Under the pieces are notes generated by a model. It saw nothing but the letters and a program-made list of their open reading frames with translations. It made no database searches and was not told the DNA's origin. A stretch of 64,000 nucleotides of DNA from an uncultured Flavobacteriaceae bacterium (lineage in GTDB: Bacteria; Bacteroidota; Bacteroidia; Flavobacteriales; Flavobacteriaceae): NCBI GenBank assembly GCA_937944485.1, contig CALDYU010000016.1:21250-85249 (forward strand). Direction: 5' to 3'. Below, one piece after another: positions 25,433-34,152 of the stretch (position 1 is the stretch's first letter; each line of letters starts with the position of its first letter). A program made the position numbers and the translations under genes.

Positions 25433-26968
25433 ATGACAGCAGATGATACAAATTTTGGAAACCAAAAACAGATTTTAGGGCATCCTCAGGGCTTATTTTA
25501 TTTATTTTTTGCAGAATTATGGGAGCGCTTTAGCTTCTATGGGATGCGTGCATTGTTAACGCTGTATATGGTTGATGTAATTTTTTCTGCCTTGGCAGAA
25601 AGAGATTATGCAACTGCTGCGGTTTATGCATCATATGGGTCATTAGTTTATGCTTCTACGGTTATTGGAGGGAAAGTTTCGGATAAAATTTTGGGGATGC
25701 GTAATTCAATATTTCTTGGAGGGATATTGATGGCCTTAGGTCATTTCGTTTTAGCCATTGAGAATGATATTGCCTTTTTTCTTGCCTTGTCTTTTATTAT
25801 AGTTGGCAATGGCTTTTTCAAACCAAATATATCAACGTTTGTAGGTACTTTATATGAAAAGGGAGACCCACGTAAAGATTCTGGATTTACAATTTTTTAT
25901 ATGGGAATTAATATCGGTGGCTGGGTTGCTCCACTTCTTTGCGGTTGGTTGGCAGCTAAGTATGGGTGGCACTATGGATTTGGCTTGGCTGGAATTGGAA
26001 TGCTAACTGGCTTGATTTTCTTTTGGAGTGGCATAAAAAAGAATGTTTTTGGTAAAAGAGGACTACCGCCAAATGAACAAGTGATGAATAAAAAAGTTCT
26101 TGGCATTAAACAGGGCACTCTTGTTCTCATTTTGGCCGTACTTGCAGCACCACTGATTGCTTGGTTATTATCTTCTTATAAGGCCATAGCAACAGACGGC
26201 ATATTTGCCGATCAAAATATTGTCAATGTAATTTTTACAGGAATCGGAATAGTAGTATTGGCTTATCTAGCATATGAGATGTTTAGAGCAACGGTAACTG
26301 AAAGAAAAGAATTATTTGTTGCCGTGCTTCTTACCTTTTTCATGACTATATTTTGGGGCTTTCATGAACTTTCAGGTAGTGTAATCACGCTATTTGCGGC
26401 AAGAAACATTGACCTTGATGGTATTATGTCAGCAGCACAAACTAATTCTTTGAATTCTATGTGGATAATTATTTTAGCCATTCCTATTTCAATGATGTGG
26501 ACATGGTTAAGTAAAAAGAATTGGAATCCTAGAACGCCGTATAAATTTGGGCTAGGGTTACTTTTTGCTGGGATTAGTTTTTATGTACTTGCTATCAGTG
26601 GGGCAAGTGCTAACGAAAGCGGTTTAGTTCCTTTTGCTTACTTGTTATTGATGTATTTCTTACTTTCTGTTGGAGAGCTATTTATGTCGCCAGTAGGCCT
26701 GTCAAAAATGACAGATTTAGCACCTTTGCGCTTGATTGCATTCATTATGGGGGTGTGGTTTCTATCTTCTGCCTTCGCATTTCAAATAGTCGGTTTTATT
26801 GGTAAACAATTAGCCATAGAAAGTACAGATAAAAACGTTGGAGGATTCGATACCTTAGAAGTTTATACTGGTGGTTTTGACTTAATTGCCAAGTATGCAA
26901 TAGGTGCAGGACTTATTGTTCTAATTGCTTCGCCAATAATAAAGAGGCTTATGGGTAAAGTGCATTAA
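25433..26968 (+). CDS. POT family proton-coupled di/tripeptide transporter
   Basis: The 511-residue membrane protein has the POT signature ExxER in AELWERFSFYG (E28, E31, R32), an NGFFKPNISTFVG block near 135-147 and around 12-14 hydrophobic segments. It would import di- and tripeptides with protons through the inner membrane. The location 15 bases behind the DPP-IV gene suggests that it takes up the dipeptides released by that protease. It is convergent with comEC with 8 bases between. Confidence 0.94.
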   Translation: MTADDTNFGNQKQILGHPQGLFYLFFAELWERFSFYGMRALLTLYMVDVIFSALAERDYATAAVYASYGSLVYASTVIGGKVSDKILGMRNSIFLGGILMALGHFVLAIENDIAFFLALSFIIVGNGFFKPNISTFVGTLYEKGDPRKDSGFTIFYMGINIGGWVAPLLCGWLAAKYGWHYGFGLAGIGMLTGLIFFWSGIKKNVFGKRGLPPNEQVMNKKVLGIKQGTLVLILAVLAAPLIAWLLSSYKAIATDGIFADQNIVNVIFTGIGIVVLAYLAYEMFRATVTERKELFVAVLLTFFMTIFWGFHELSGSVITLFAARNIDLDGIMSAAQTNSLNSMWIIILAIPISMMWTWLSKKNWNPRTPYKFGLGLLFAGISFYVLAISGASANESGLVPFAYLLLMYFLLSVGELFMSPVGLSKMTDLAPLRLIAFIMGVWFLSSAFAFQIVGFIGKQLAIESTDKNVGGFDTLEVYTGGFDLIAKYAIGAGLIVLIASPIIKRLMGKVH

Positions 26969-26976
26969 AATAAAAT

Positions 26977-28989
26977 TTACTCTAAATAATACGCTCCCTT
27001 TTCACCCGTATAGTGAAAAGGGAGTTTTCTTTTTGCACAGGTTGCTTTCCATCGTTTAATATAGTTTTTATAATTACTACCATCGGCAATAATAACTATT
27101 GGTTGTAATGAGTCAATCAGTCGGTCTAAATTAATTTTGGGAGATTGACATAGAAGTATATGCGATTGCCTGAGGTTTGGGTAAATGCCTGCGCTATCAA
27201 TGACTAACAGTTGATTGTTCACATAGGTATATGCGTTTTTGAGCTGTTCCGTTTTGAAAGTCTTAATTCGCCTTGCTGTGCTATAATTCTTTGCGAGGCT
27301 TTCGATTTTAGTATTATCACTAGTGACAAAGGTTAGTTCTGTACCTTCTTGTAAAGCCAAAATTGTATTTCGAGATTGATGTAGTAAAGTGGCATTAGTC
27401 TGTTGTTTAGTATTGTAAAGAGCGTACGTAGACCATCCCTGAAAACAAATGATTGTTATCAGTAAAAAAGCAACATTTCTAAAGGTGGCCTTATTTAGGG
27501 CAATGACAGCACTTATAATTATTCCGAAGGAGAGAATAAGTTGTACACTATCGAAAGAAATGTTCTTGAATAAAAATACTTCTTGTTGGGCTATCCAAGC
27601 GATTATCGTATTCATTAGATGGATAAGAGTATTGTATCCATAAACTAAAAAATCAGGCAATATATTTAATAGGGCAAGTAGTATTACTAAAATTCCCATG
27701 CCTAAAATAATACCTAAAAATGGCAATATAATTAAATTCGATAAGAAGAATAAACCAGGAAATTGATGAAAGTAAAATAAGCTAATGGGTAAAACACCCA
27801 TTTGTGCCGCAATACTAACAGCGAGTAATTGCCAAATTTTTCGAACAAAATAGTTTTTCGGAAACCATAGTGTTTGCAATTTCGGATACAACCAAACAAT
27901 GGCGAAAACAGCAGCATAACTCATTTGAAAACCTACTTGAAAAATTAGCATAGGGTTAAAAAGCAATAAGATAAAGAACATGCTTAGTGCAAGAATATTA
28001 AATGTGTTACTAGGTCGATTTAGATACAGGGCATAGGCGACAAATGAAAACATCGTTACGGCGCGTAGTATAGATGGCGAAAGACCAGCAAGCAGAGCGA
28101 AACACCATAATAGTAGTACAATGGTCATCAGTTTTATTGATTTTCCTTTTGGTATTCGCTCTAGTGGTCGCAATAGAAATTGAAGTAATATCAGAAGTAT
28201 GCCAATGTGCAAGCCCGAAACCGCTAAAATATGTACGGCACCTGCGTCTTTATAATTTGTATAAGTATCTTCCGAAATGGTGTCTCGCTGCCCTAATAAG
28301 AGTGCTTTTATAATAGCTAATTCATCAGTTCCGAAATTTGCTTTTTGCAGTTTAGAAATAATTTTCAAGCGTTGTGAAGCTGCAATTCCAAATAAGGTAC
28401 GGGTGGTATTTTCTAATACTAGATATTGCTGATTTGGTATTTTAAGTTGATGATAAATACCAAGTTGCGCTAAATATTTTTTGTAATTGAATTGATGTGG
28501 ATTTAATGGGGCAGCTATTTCAGCGAGCTTTTCATATACAACCAGCTCATCATCGATCTGTAGATTTTGTTGCGTAGTGTCAATGGCCAATTGAAGTATC
28601 ACTTTACCAGATACGGCGGTATCATTCATGCTGTGTAAAATGGCCGCATATTGATTATTATATATTGACGAGTTAAGAACTTCTTGAATTTTTAGATGGT
28701 ATTTTTTCTTTGTCTTTAAATCATAGTTGGTATAATGATCATGTTGGTTTTTAGGGTTCCAAAGTGCGAATGATAGCACGCCCAAACTAATGGTGCAGCA
28801 AAAAAAAGTGGCACCAAAGAACATGGAATGTTTCTTTAAGTTTTTTACGAAGAGCATGCTTAGTAAGCTTAAAAAGAGTATGCTAAACCCTAAAGAAATT
28901 GTAATATTCGCGTTTGTATAGTGACCAATTAAGATACCAACAATTAAGAAGAAAGTTAATTTTACGGGGATGAATTTGAGAAGGTGCAC
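26977..28989 (-). CDS. ComEC/Rec2-like DNA uptake channel
   Basis: The 670-residue product has N-terminal membrane segments with a DUF4131-like soluble region (about 50-200), then the competence domain marked by DAGAVHILAVSGLHIGI near 240-256 and a run of membrane helices to about 510, then a C-terminal tail of about 150 residues. The tail lacks a clear metallo-beta-lactamase HxHxDH motif, as in many Bacteroidota homologues. It would pass single-stranded DNA through the inner membrane. No other competence gene is adjacent. Confidence 0.9.
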   Translation of the reverse strand: MHLLKFIPVKLTFFLIVGILIGHYTNANITISLGFSILFLSLLSMLFVKNLKKHSMFFGATFFCCTISLGVLSFALWNPKNQHDHYTNYDLKTKKKYHLKIQEVLNSSIYNNQYAAILHSMNDTAVSGKVILQLAIDTTQQNLQIDDELVVYEKLAEIAAPLNPHQFNYKKYLAQLGIYHQLKIPNQQYLVLENTTRTLFGIAASQRLKIISKLQKANFGTDELAIIKALLLGQRDTISEDTYTNYKDAGAVHILAVSGLHIGILLILLQFLLRPLERIPKGKSIKLMTIVLLLWCFALLAGLSPSILRAVTMFSFVAYALYLNRPSNTFNILALSMFFILLLFNPMLIFQVGFQMSYAAVFAIVWLYPKLQTLWFPKNYFVRKIWQLLAVSIAAQMGVLPISLFYFHQFPGLFFLSNLIILPFLGIILGMGILVILLALLNILPDFLVYGYNTLIHLMNTIIAWIAQQEVFLFKNISFDSVQLILSFGIIISAVIALNKATFRNVAFLLITIICFQGWSTYALYNTKQQTNATLLHQSRNTILALQEGTELTFVTSDNTKIESLAKNYSTARRIKTFKTEQLKNAYTYVNNQLLVIDSAGIYPNLRQSHILLCQSPKINLDRLIDSLQPIVIIADGSNYKNYIKRWKATCAKRKLPFHYTGEKGAYYLE

Positions 28990-29026
28990 AGCGTAAATTC
29001 TTACGCTAAATGTAGTAATAAAAATA

Positions 29027-29596
29027 TTACAATACTCGGGTCGCTTTTACGAAAGCCGCATTCCAATATCCTTCTCTGAGGGAAGAGACGATAACCCCGC
29101 GTGAAGAAGAAGCATGAATAAATTTAATTTCATCATCGTCAACCGCTACGACCATTCCAACATGATTGATGCGCTTGGCTCTTTTTTTTGTTTTGAAAAA
29201 AAGCAAGTCACCTTTAGTGACATTTTTTATGCGGATTCTTTTTCCTTTTTCTGCCATGTTATATGATACGCGAGGTAGTTGCACATCATGCGCTCCGAAA
29301 GAAACGTACAACAATCCTGAGCAATCCATACCTTTTTTAGTGGTGCCACCATATTTGTATTTAGTGCCCGAAAAAGTAAGAGCTGTATTAATTACATGAT
29401 CGGCTTTGGTTAGGGTTGTTCTTCTCTTTTTTCGCGGTTTACGAACTCGCTCGGTCAACACATCATCCGTTTGATCAGTTGAAGGTTCAACAGAAACAGA
29501 ACGTTCTTTTTTCGTAGTGCTGTAACTTGTCTTTTTTTTAACAATACCACAGCCGCTGATTAGAAGTACCAATAAAACGCACGGAAGTAAACGCAT
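29027..29596 (-). CDS. NlpC/P60 (C40) peptidase, lipoprotein
   Basis: The 189-residue protein has lipobox LISGC (Cys16), a basic linker (about 20-62) and a C40 endopeptidase domain with the catalytic triad Cys92 in DCSGLLY, His145 in NHVGMVV and His161 in FIHAS. Enzymes of this type cut peptidoglycan stem peptides. Length is normal. The gene is 37 bases downstream of comEC's start in the same direction, so the two may share a transcript. Confidence 0.92.
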   Translation of the reverse strand: MRLLPCVLLVLLISGCGIVKKKTSYSTTKKERSVSVEPSTDQTDDVLTERVRKPRKKRRTTLTKADHVINTALTFSGTKYKYGGTTKKGMDCSGLLYVSFGAHDVQLPRVSYNMAEKGKRIRIKNVTKGDLLFFKTKKRAKRINHVGMVVAVDDDEIKFIHASSSRGVIVSSLREGYWNAAFVKATRVL

Positions 29597-29673
29597 GGAT
29601 TTAAGAAAAATGTTCTTTTCAGAGATTAAAATTACATAATTATTTTAGTAAACGCGTGCATTGACAGAATTAC

Positions 29674-29709
29674 AAAAGCCGCATCCCTAATTATAAAAAT
29701 GCGGCTTTT
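29674..29709. terminator. Bidirectional-type terminator before the DUF885 gene end
   Basis: An 11-bp perfect stem (AAAAGCCGCAT with ATGCGGCTTTT) encloses a 14-base loop, 20 bases beyond the stop of the minus-strand DUF885 gene. Confidence 0.75.
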
Positions 29710-29729
29710 AATAAATTCTTAAAAATTCA

Positions 29730-31586
29730 TTAGTCTGAAATTTCTGCTTTACCATCTAATTTAACAGCAACCCATTCATCGACCATCTCTTCAAGAACGT
29801 TTAGAGGTACTGCACCATTATTTAGAACGACCCCATGAAATTCACGAATGTCAAATTTGTCCCCAAGTTTTGTTTTAGCGGCTGCCCTAACCTCCAATAT
29901 TTTATTCATACCTACTTTGTATGCGGTAGCTTGCGATGGCATTACAATATGACGCTCCACCATTTTGACGGCATCACTTTCTGCGTTTGGGGTATTATCG
30001 ACATAATATTTAATGCCCTCTTCGCGGGTCCATTTTTTAGAATGAATACCAGTATCAACAACCAAACGGCATGCGCGCCATAATTCCATAGCGAGGCGAC
30101 CGAAATCTGAATAAGGGTCACTGTACATACCAAGTTCTTTTGGCAGGTATTCTGTATAAAGCCCCCATCCTTCGGTATATGCCGTGTAACCACCCATCTT
30201 TCGAAACATCGGAATATCAGTTAACTCTTGCGACATAGCTCGTTCCATATGATGTCCTGGGATACCTTCGTGATACGCTAAAGCTTCCATTTGATATTTA
30301 GGCATTGCCATAATATCGTACATGTTAGCGTAGTAGGTGCCAGGGCGCGAACCATCAAGAGCCGGAGCTTGATAAAAGGCTTTTCCAGCTGATTTTTCAC
30401 GAAAAGGTTCAACAGCCTTAACAATCATGTCTGCTTTTGGTTTTCTTAAAAAAAGTTCATCCAATCGTCCCTTCATACTGTCGATGAGCATAGTGGCTTT
30501 TTCCATGTATTCTTCTCTGCCTTCTTTGGTATCAGGATAGTAAAACTGCTTGTCCTCTTTCATAAACTTAAAGAACTCTTGCAATGTGCCTTTAAAGCCC
30601 ACCTGATCTTTTATGGTGTTCATTTCGGAATGAATACGCTTCACTTCTCGTAGTCCTAGTTGATGGATATCTTCAGAGGTCATATCGGTTGTTGTAGTTC
30701 GAGCCAATGCATTGTTGAAATAGTCCTCCCCATTAGGAAATTTCCATGCTCCGTGATCTGATGTAGCCTTTGTCGACTGCGTTTCTAAAAAAGCTATTAA
30801 TTTGCGGTAAGCAGGCTGAATAGCATTTATTAAAGCCTCATTAGCCGAAGCCAAAAGGCTTTCTTTTTCTTCTTCAGAAATATCAATCCTATCAATTTTC
30901 GAAGCGAAATCTGCCAAAAGGGTGCTCTTTTCTTTAGAATTTTCAAACGGACTTCCTTTTAAGATATTCGATGCAGATTCAATAGTGCGAGGGAAAACAA
31001 ATTTTGGAGGCATAATGCCAACTTTCTCTCTTTCTTCTAAATTTACGATCAATTGATCGAACATAGCATCTACACCATTTAATCTGGCGATATACGCTAA
31101 GGCATCATTTTTATCTGTAATCTGATGCATATTTATTAAGAATGAAGGAACTTGAGAATGCATTCCAAACATCTGATTTACAGGATAGTTATGTAAACGA
31201 TACTGGTAATCAGAGATTTCATCCTCCATCTGTTGAACGGCAAGTTTATAGCTTAGCTTTGTGGCTTCATTAAGGGCATTTTGATTGATAGAATCTTTAA
31301 GATAAGCGAGTCGCACTTTAGTACGTTCAAGGCTTTCTTCTTCTGATTTTTTCGTTAAGTCATCCCATTTATCATAATCGGTTTTATCACCAAGATAGGT
31401 CTGAAACATTGGTGATAAGGCTATTTCAGTATCCCATTGCTCTTGAAACCAATTGTTCAAGGCCTTTGAAGCACTCTCCATTTCCTCAGGAGAAAATACG
31501 CTCTTTTTATCTGCTTCTTTACAACCCAGAAATAATAGGGATAATAGTAAAAAACAGCATGTTGAATTGATAAGTCTTGTTTTCAT
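29730..31586 (-). CDS. DUF885 family lipoprotein, putative metallopeptidase
   Basis: The 618-residue product has a leader ending in FLGC (Cys22). The body is the DUF885 family. It carries a metallopeptidase-like AYHEGIPGHH motif near 437-447 and a following YTEGWGLYTE near 467-476 that supplies the glutamate ligand, so a zinc peptidase function is likely but not proven for this member. Substrate is unknown. It lies 10 bases after lpxB's end in the same direction and ends ahead of a terminator. Confidence 0.9.
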   Translation of the reverse strand: MKTRLINSTCCFLLLSLLFLGCKEADKKSVFSPEEMESASKALNNWFQEQWDTEIALSPMFQTYLGDKTDYDKWDDLTKKSEEESLERTKVRLAYLKDSINQNALNEATKLSYKLAVQQMEDEISDYQYRLHNYPVNQMFGMHSQVPSFLINMHQITDKNDALAYIARLNGVDAMFDQLIVNLEEREKVGIMPPKFVFPRTIESASNILKGSPFENSKEKSTLLADFASKIDRIDISEEEKESLLASANEALINAIQPAYRKLIAFLETQSTKATSDHGAWKFPNGEDYFNNALARTTTTDMTSEDIHQLGLREVKRIHSEMNTIKDQVGFKGTLQEFFKFMKEDKQFYYPDTKEGREEYMEKATMLIDSMKGRLDELFLRKPKADMIVKAVEPFREKSAGKAFYQAPALDGSRPGTYYANMYDIMAMPKYQMEALAYHEGIPGHHMERAMSQELTDIPMFRKMGGYTAYTEGWGLYTEYLPKELGMYSDPYSDFGRLAMELWRACRLVVDTGIHSKKWTREEGIKYYVDNTPNAESDAVKMVERHIVMPSQATAYKVGMNKILEVRAAAKTKLGDKFDIREFHGVVLNNGAVPLNVLEEMVDEWVAVKLDGKAEISD

Positions 31587-31596
31587 AATAGAAGTA

Positions 31597-32718
31597 TTAA
31601 TTGTTTTTAAGTTTTTGAAGAATCAGAGTTGCAGTCTTTTCACTTGCCCCACTTCCCCCTAGTGTTTTTTCTAATGTATAGTACTCTTGAATTTGCGATT
31701 CACGAAAATCTCCATTGAGGATGTTTAATAATGCCGATTTCAAGTTTTCAGATGTTAATGTGTTTTGTATGAGTTCTTTTACAATTTCCTTTTTCATAAT
31801 CAAATTAACTAAAGAAATGTAATCGAGTGTAATAATACGTTTCGCAATTTGGTAAGAGAGCCAATTTGCTTTGTAACAAACCACTTGTGGTACTTTGAAA
31901 AGCGCTGTTTCTAGGGTTGCAGTGCCACTAGTTACCAATGCCCCATGTGCAATTTGAAGTAGATGATATGTCTTATTAATAACTAAACTGACATTTTCAT
32001 TTTTTAGAAATGGAGCATAAAAACTTTGATCAAGACTCGGAGCACCAGCAATAACAAATTGATAATCGGAAAAATCAGATACAACTGAGAGCATAACTTT
32101 AAGCATCTTTTGTACCTCTTGGGCTCTACTGCCTGGAAGTAGTGCTACTATAGGCTTTTCAGCGTGCAATTTATTTGCAGAACGAAAAGTTTCAACAGCT
32201 ACTTTAGGATTATTATTAATAGCATCTAATAGCGGATGCCCAACAAAATGTACCGGAAAATCATGTTTTTCTTCATAAAATTCTTTTTCAAAAGGAAGAA
32301 TGACATACATGGCATCAATATCACGTTTTATTTTATGTATTCTATTTTCTCGAGAGGCCCAGATTTGAGGTGATATGTAATAATGCGTTTTGAAGTTATG
32401 TACTTTGGCCCACTGGGCAATGCGTAGATTGAATCCGGAATAGTCAATGAAAATAATGACATCAGGATTAAAAGAGGCAATATCACTTTTACAAAATCGT
32501 ATGTTTTTGAAAATGGTAAAGAGATTTAAAATGACCTCTAAAAAGCCCATGAAGGCCATTTCTTTATAATGTTTTACCAAAGTCGCACCAGCTTCTTGCA
32601 TTAAATCACCACCCCAACAGCGAATATCAGCAGAGGCATCTTTATTTTTTAATGCCTTGATGAGGTTTGATCCATGTAGATCTCCAGATGCTTCTCCTGC
32701 AATAATGTAGTACTTCAT
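31597..32718 (-). CDS. lpxB: Lipid-A-disaccharide synthase
   Basis: I place the start at ATG 32718, which gives the family N-terminus MKYYIIAGEASGDLHG; the in-frame codon at 32730 is not ATG. The 373-residue GT19 enzyme joins UDP-diacylglucosamine and lipid X in lipid A synthesis. The GEASGD block (8-13), FIDYSGFNLRIA near 90-101, and LLPGSRAQEV near 190-199 are the family signatures. It forms a run with a small membrane gene and surE, a common flavobacterial order. Confidence 0.95.
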   Translation of the reverse strand: MKYYIIAGEASGDLHGSNLIKALKNKDASADIRCWGGDLMQEAGATLVKHYKEMAFMGFLEVILNLFTIFKNIRFCKSDIASFNPDVIIFIDYSGFNLRIAQWAKVHNFKTHYYISPQIWASRENRIHKIKRDIDAMYVILPFEKEFYEEKHDFPVHFVGHPLLDAINNNPKVAVETFRSANKLHAEKPIVALLPGSRAQEVQKMLKVMLSVVSDFSDYQFVIAGAPSLDQSFYAPFLKNENVSLVINKTYHLLQIAHGALVTSGTATLETALFKVPQVVCYKANWLSYQIAKRIITLDYISLVNLIMKKEIVKELIQNTLTSENLKSALLNILNGDFRESQIQEYYTLEKTLGGSGASEKTATLILQKLKNN

Positions 32719-32796
32719 GAGTAAGTTCAAGTGTCGAGTACAAGTGTTAAGTTCACGATTTTTTTGGTATGAACTTGCTTCCCGAATTTAAGCGTA

Positions 32797-33087
32797 TTAA
32801 AAAACTTTATAATATAAAATTACTAAAGCGGTAACTATGGTGGCAATTAATACGCCCTTCGCTCTATTATCTCTTCGAATTCTCAAGAATAAAAAGAATG
32901 CGACTAAATTTAAAATAGCTCCTAAGGCTAATAAACTCCCTATGTGACCTTGTTCTACAGCGGCATGATAGGTCTCGACAATGCCAAATTCTGAAAAGAT
33001 TAGAATATATAAAAGCGTACCAATAACGTTTGCAATAATGCCTACAAAGAAGCCGATTAGTAATTCTTTTCTTGTATGTATTCTCAT
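32797..33087 (-). CDS. Small hypothetical membrane protein between surE and lpxB
   Basis: The chosen ATG at 33087 gives a 96-residue product beginning MRIHTRKELLIGF; the longer form starts at a TTG. Three hydrophobic segments are visible (about 10-30, 50-68 and 76-94). I know of no function. Genes of this type seem to be conserved between surE and lpxB in flavobacteria, from memory, which hints at an envelope role. Confidence 0.82.
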   Translation of the reverse strand: MRIHTRKELLIGFFVGIIANVIGTLLYILIFSEFGIVETYHAAVEQGHIGSLLALGAILNLVAFFLFLRIRRDNRAKGVLIATIVTALVILYYKVF

Positions 33088-33179
33088 TATGTCGCTTTTG
33101 GTTTTTTCAGAGTTCAAATTAAATGCATCGCCTTAAATTAATAAGTAGCAAGGTAGATTTCATAATTCATAAATCAACG

Positions 33180-33959
33180 TTACACGTTTAATTCCCAGTT
33201 ATTAATATGTTGTATCGCATGATGCGCGGTTAAATCGAATTGTGTTGGTACAACAGAAATATAACCATTGGCAAGCGCCCATTCATCGGTATCTTCTCCT
33301 TTATCAAGAAGATCAAACGTTCCAGTTAACCAATAGTAATCCTTTCCCATGGGATTGGTGCGCTTATCAAATTTTTCTTTCCAATTGGCTCTAGCTTGTC
33401 TACATATTTTGATGCCTTTGATCGCTTTCTTTTCCAATTTAGGAATATTCACATTCAGCACAACGCCAGCTGGTATTTTATGAAGGAGCGCTTCACTTAC
33501 AATTTTTTTGATAAAAGATTCGGCAATACTAAAATCTGCATTCCATGAAAAATCACACAAAGAAAATCCAATAGCCGGAATACCTTCAATACCAGCTTCA
33601 ATGGCCGCACTCATAGTGCCCGAATAGATAACGTTTATCGATGAGTTTGAGCCATGATTAATGCCGCTAACACATATATCAGGTTTACGATCTAAAAGTT
33701 CTTGGAGTCCCATCTTTACACAGTCTGCAGGGGTACCACTACAACTATATTCTAAAACCTTACCATTGCTGCCAGTACCTTTCATTTTCTTTACGTACAA
33801 TGCGGTATCAAGGGTTATCGCATGGCCTTTGCCTGATTGCGGACTATCGGGTGCCACTACTACTACCTCTCCTAAAGCACTCATAAATTGAATAAGCGAG
33901 CGTAAACCAGGAGCGGTAATTCCATCATCATTGGTTACAAGAATTAAAGGTTTTGACAC
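33180..33959 (-). CDS. surE: 5'/3'-nucleotidase SurE
   Basis: The 259-residue phosphatase has metal-binding TNDDG (9-13), APDSPQSGKGHAIT near 36-49, CSGTPADCVKMGL near 73-85 and GINHGSNSS near 99-107. It removes phosphate from nucleoside monophosphates and acts on stress and stationary-phase pools. Length is normal. It lies 92 bases upstream of the small membrane gene and is divergent from the tail-specific protease. Confidence 0.96.
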   Translation of the reverse strand: MSKPLILVTNDDGITAPGLRSLIQFMSALGEVVVVAPDSPQSGKGHAITLDTALYVKKMKGTGSNGKVLEYSCSGTPADCVKMGLQELLDRKPDICVSGINHGSNSSINVIYSGTMSAAIEAGIEGIPAIGFSLCDFSWNADFSIAESFIKKIVSEALLHKIPAGVVLNVNIPKLEKKAIKGIKICRQARANWKEKFDKRTNPMGKDYYWLTGTFDLLDKGEDTDEWALANGYISVVPTQFDLTAHHAIQHINNWELNV

Positions 33960-34152
33960 AGTTTATAATTTAAGCCATAAAAATACGTTTAAAATAGATA
34001 TACCTCTCAGCGAGAATAGTAAAAAAGTAGGTCAATAGCTCATAGTGGCATGGTTTTTTCAGTATCTTAGACAATCTACGAGATTGTAGTAAAAATCATA
34101 ACAAAGTTTGATTTACCAATTTGAAGAAACAATTGAAATTAAATAGTATTAC

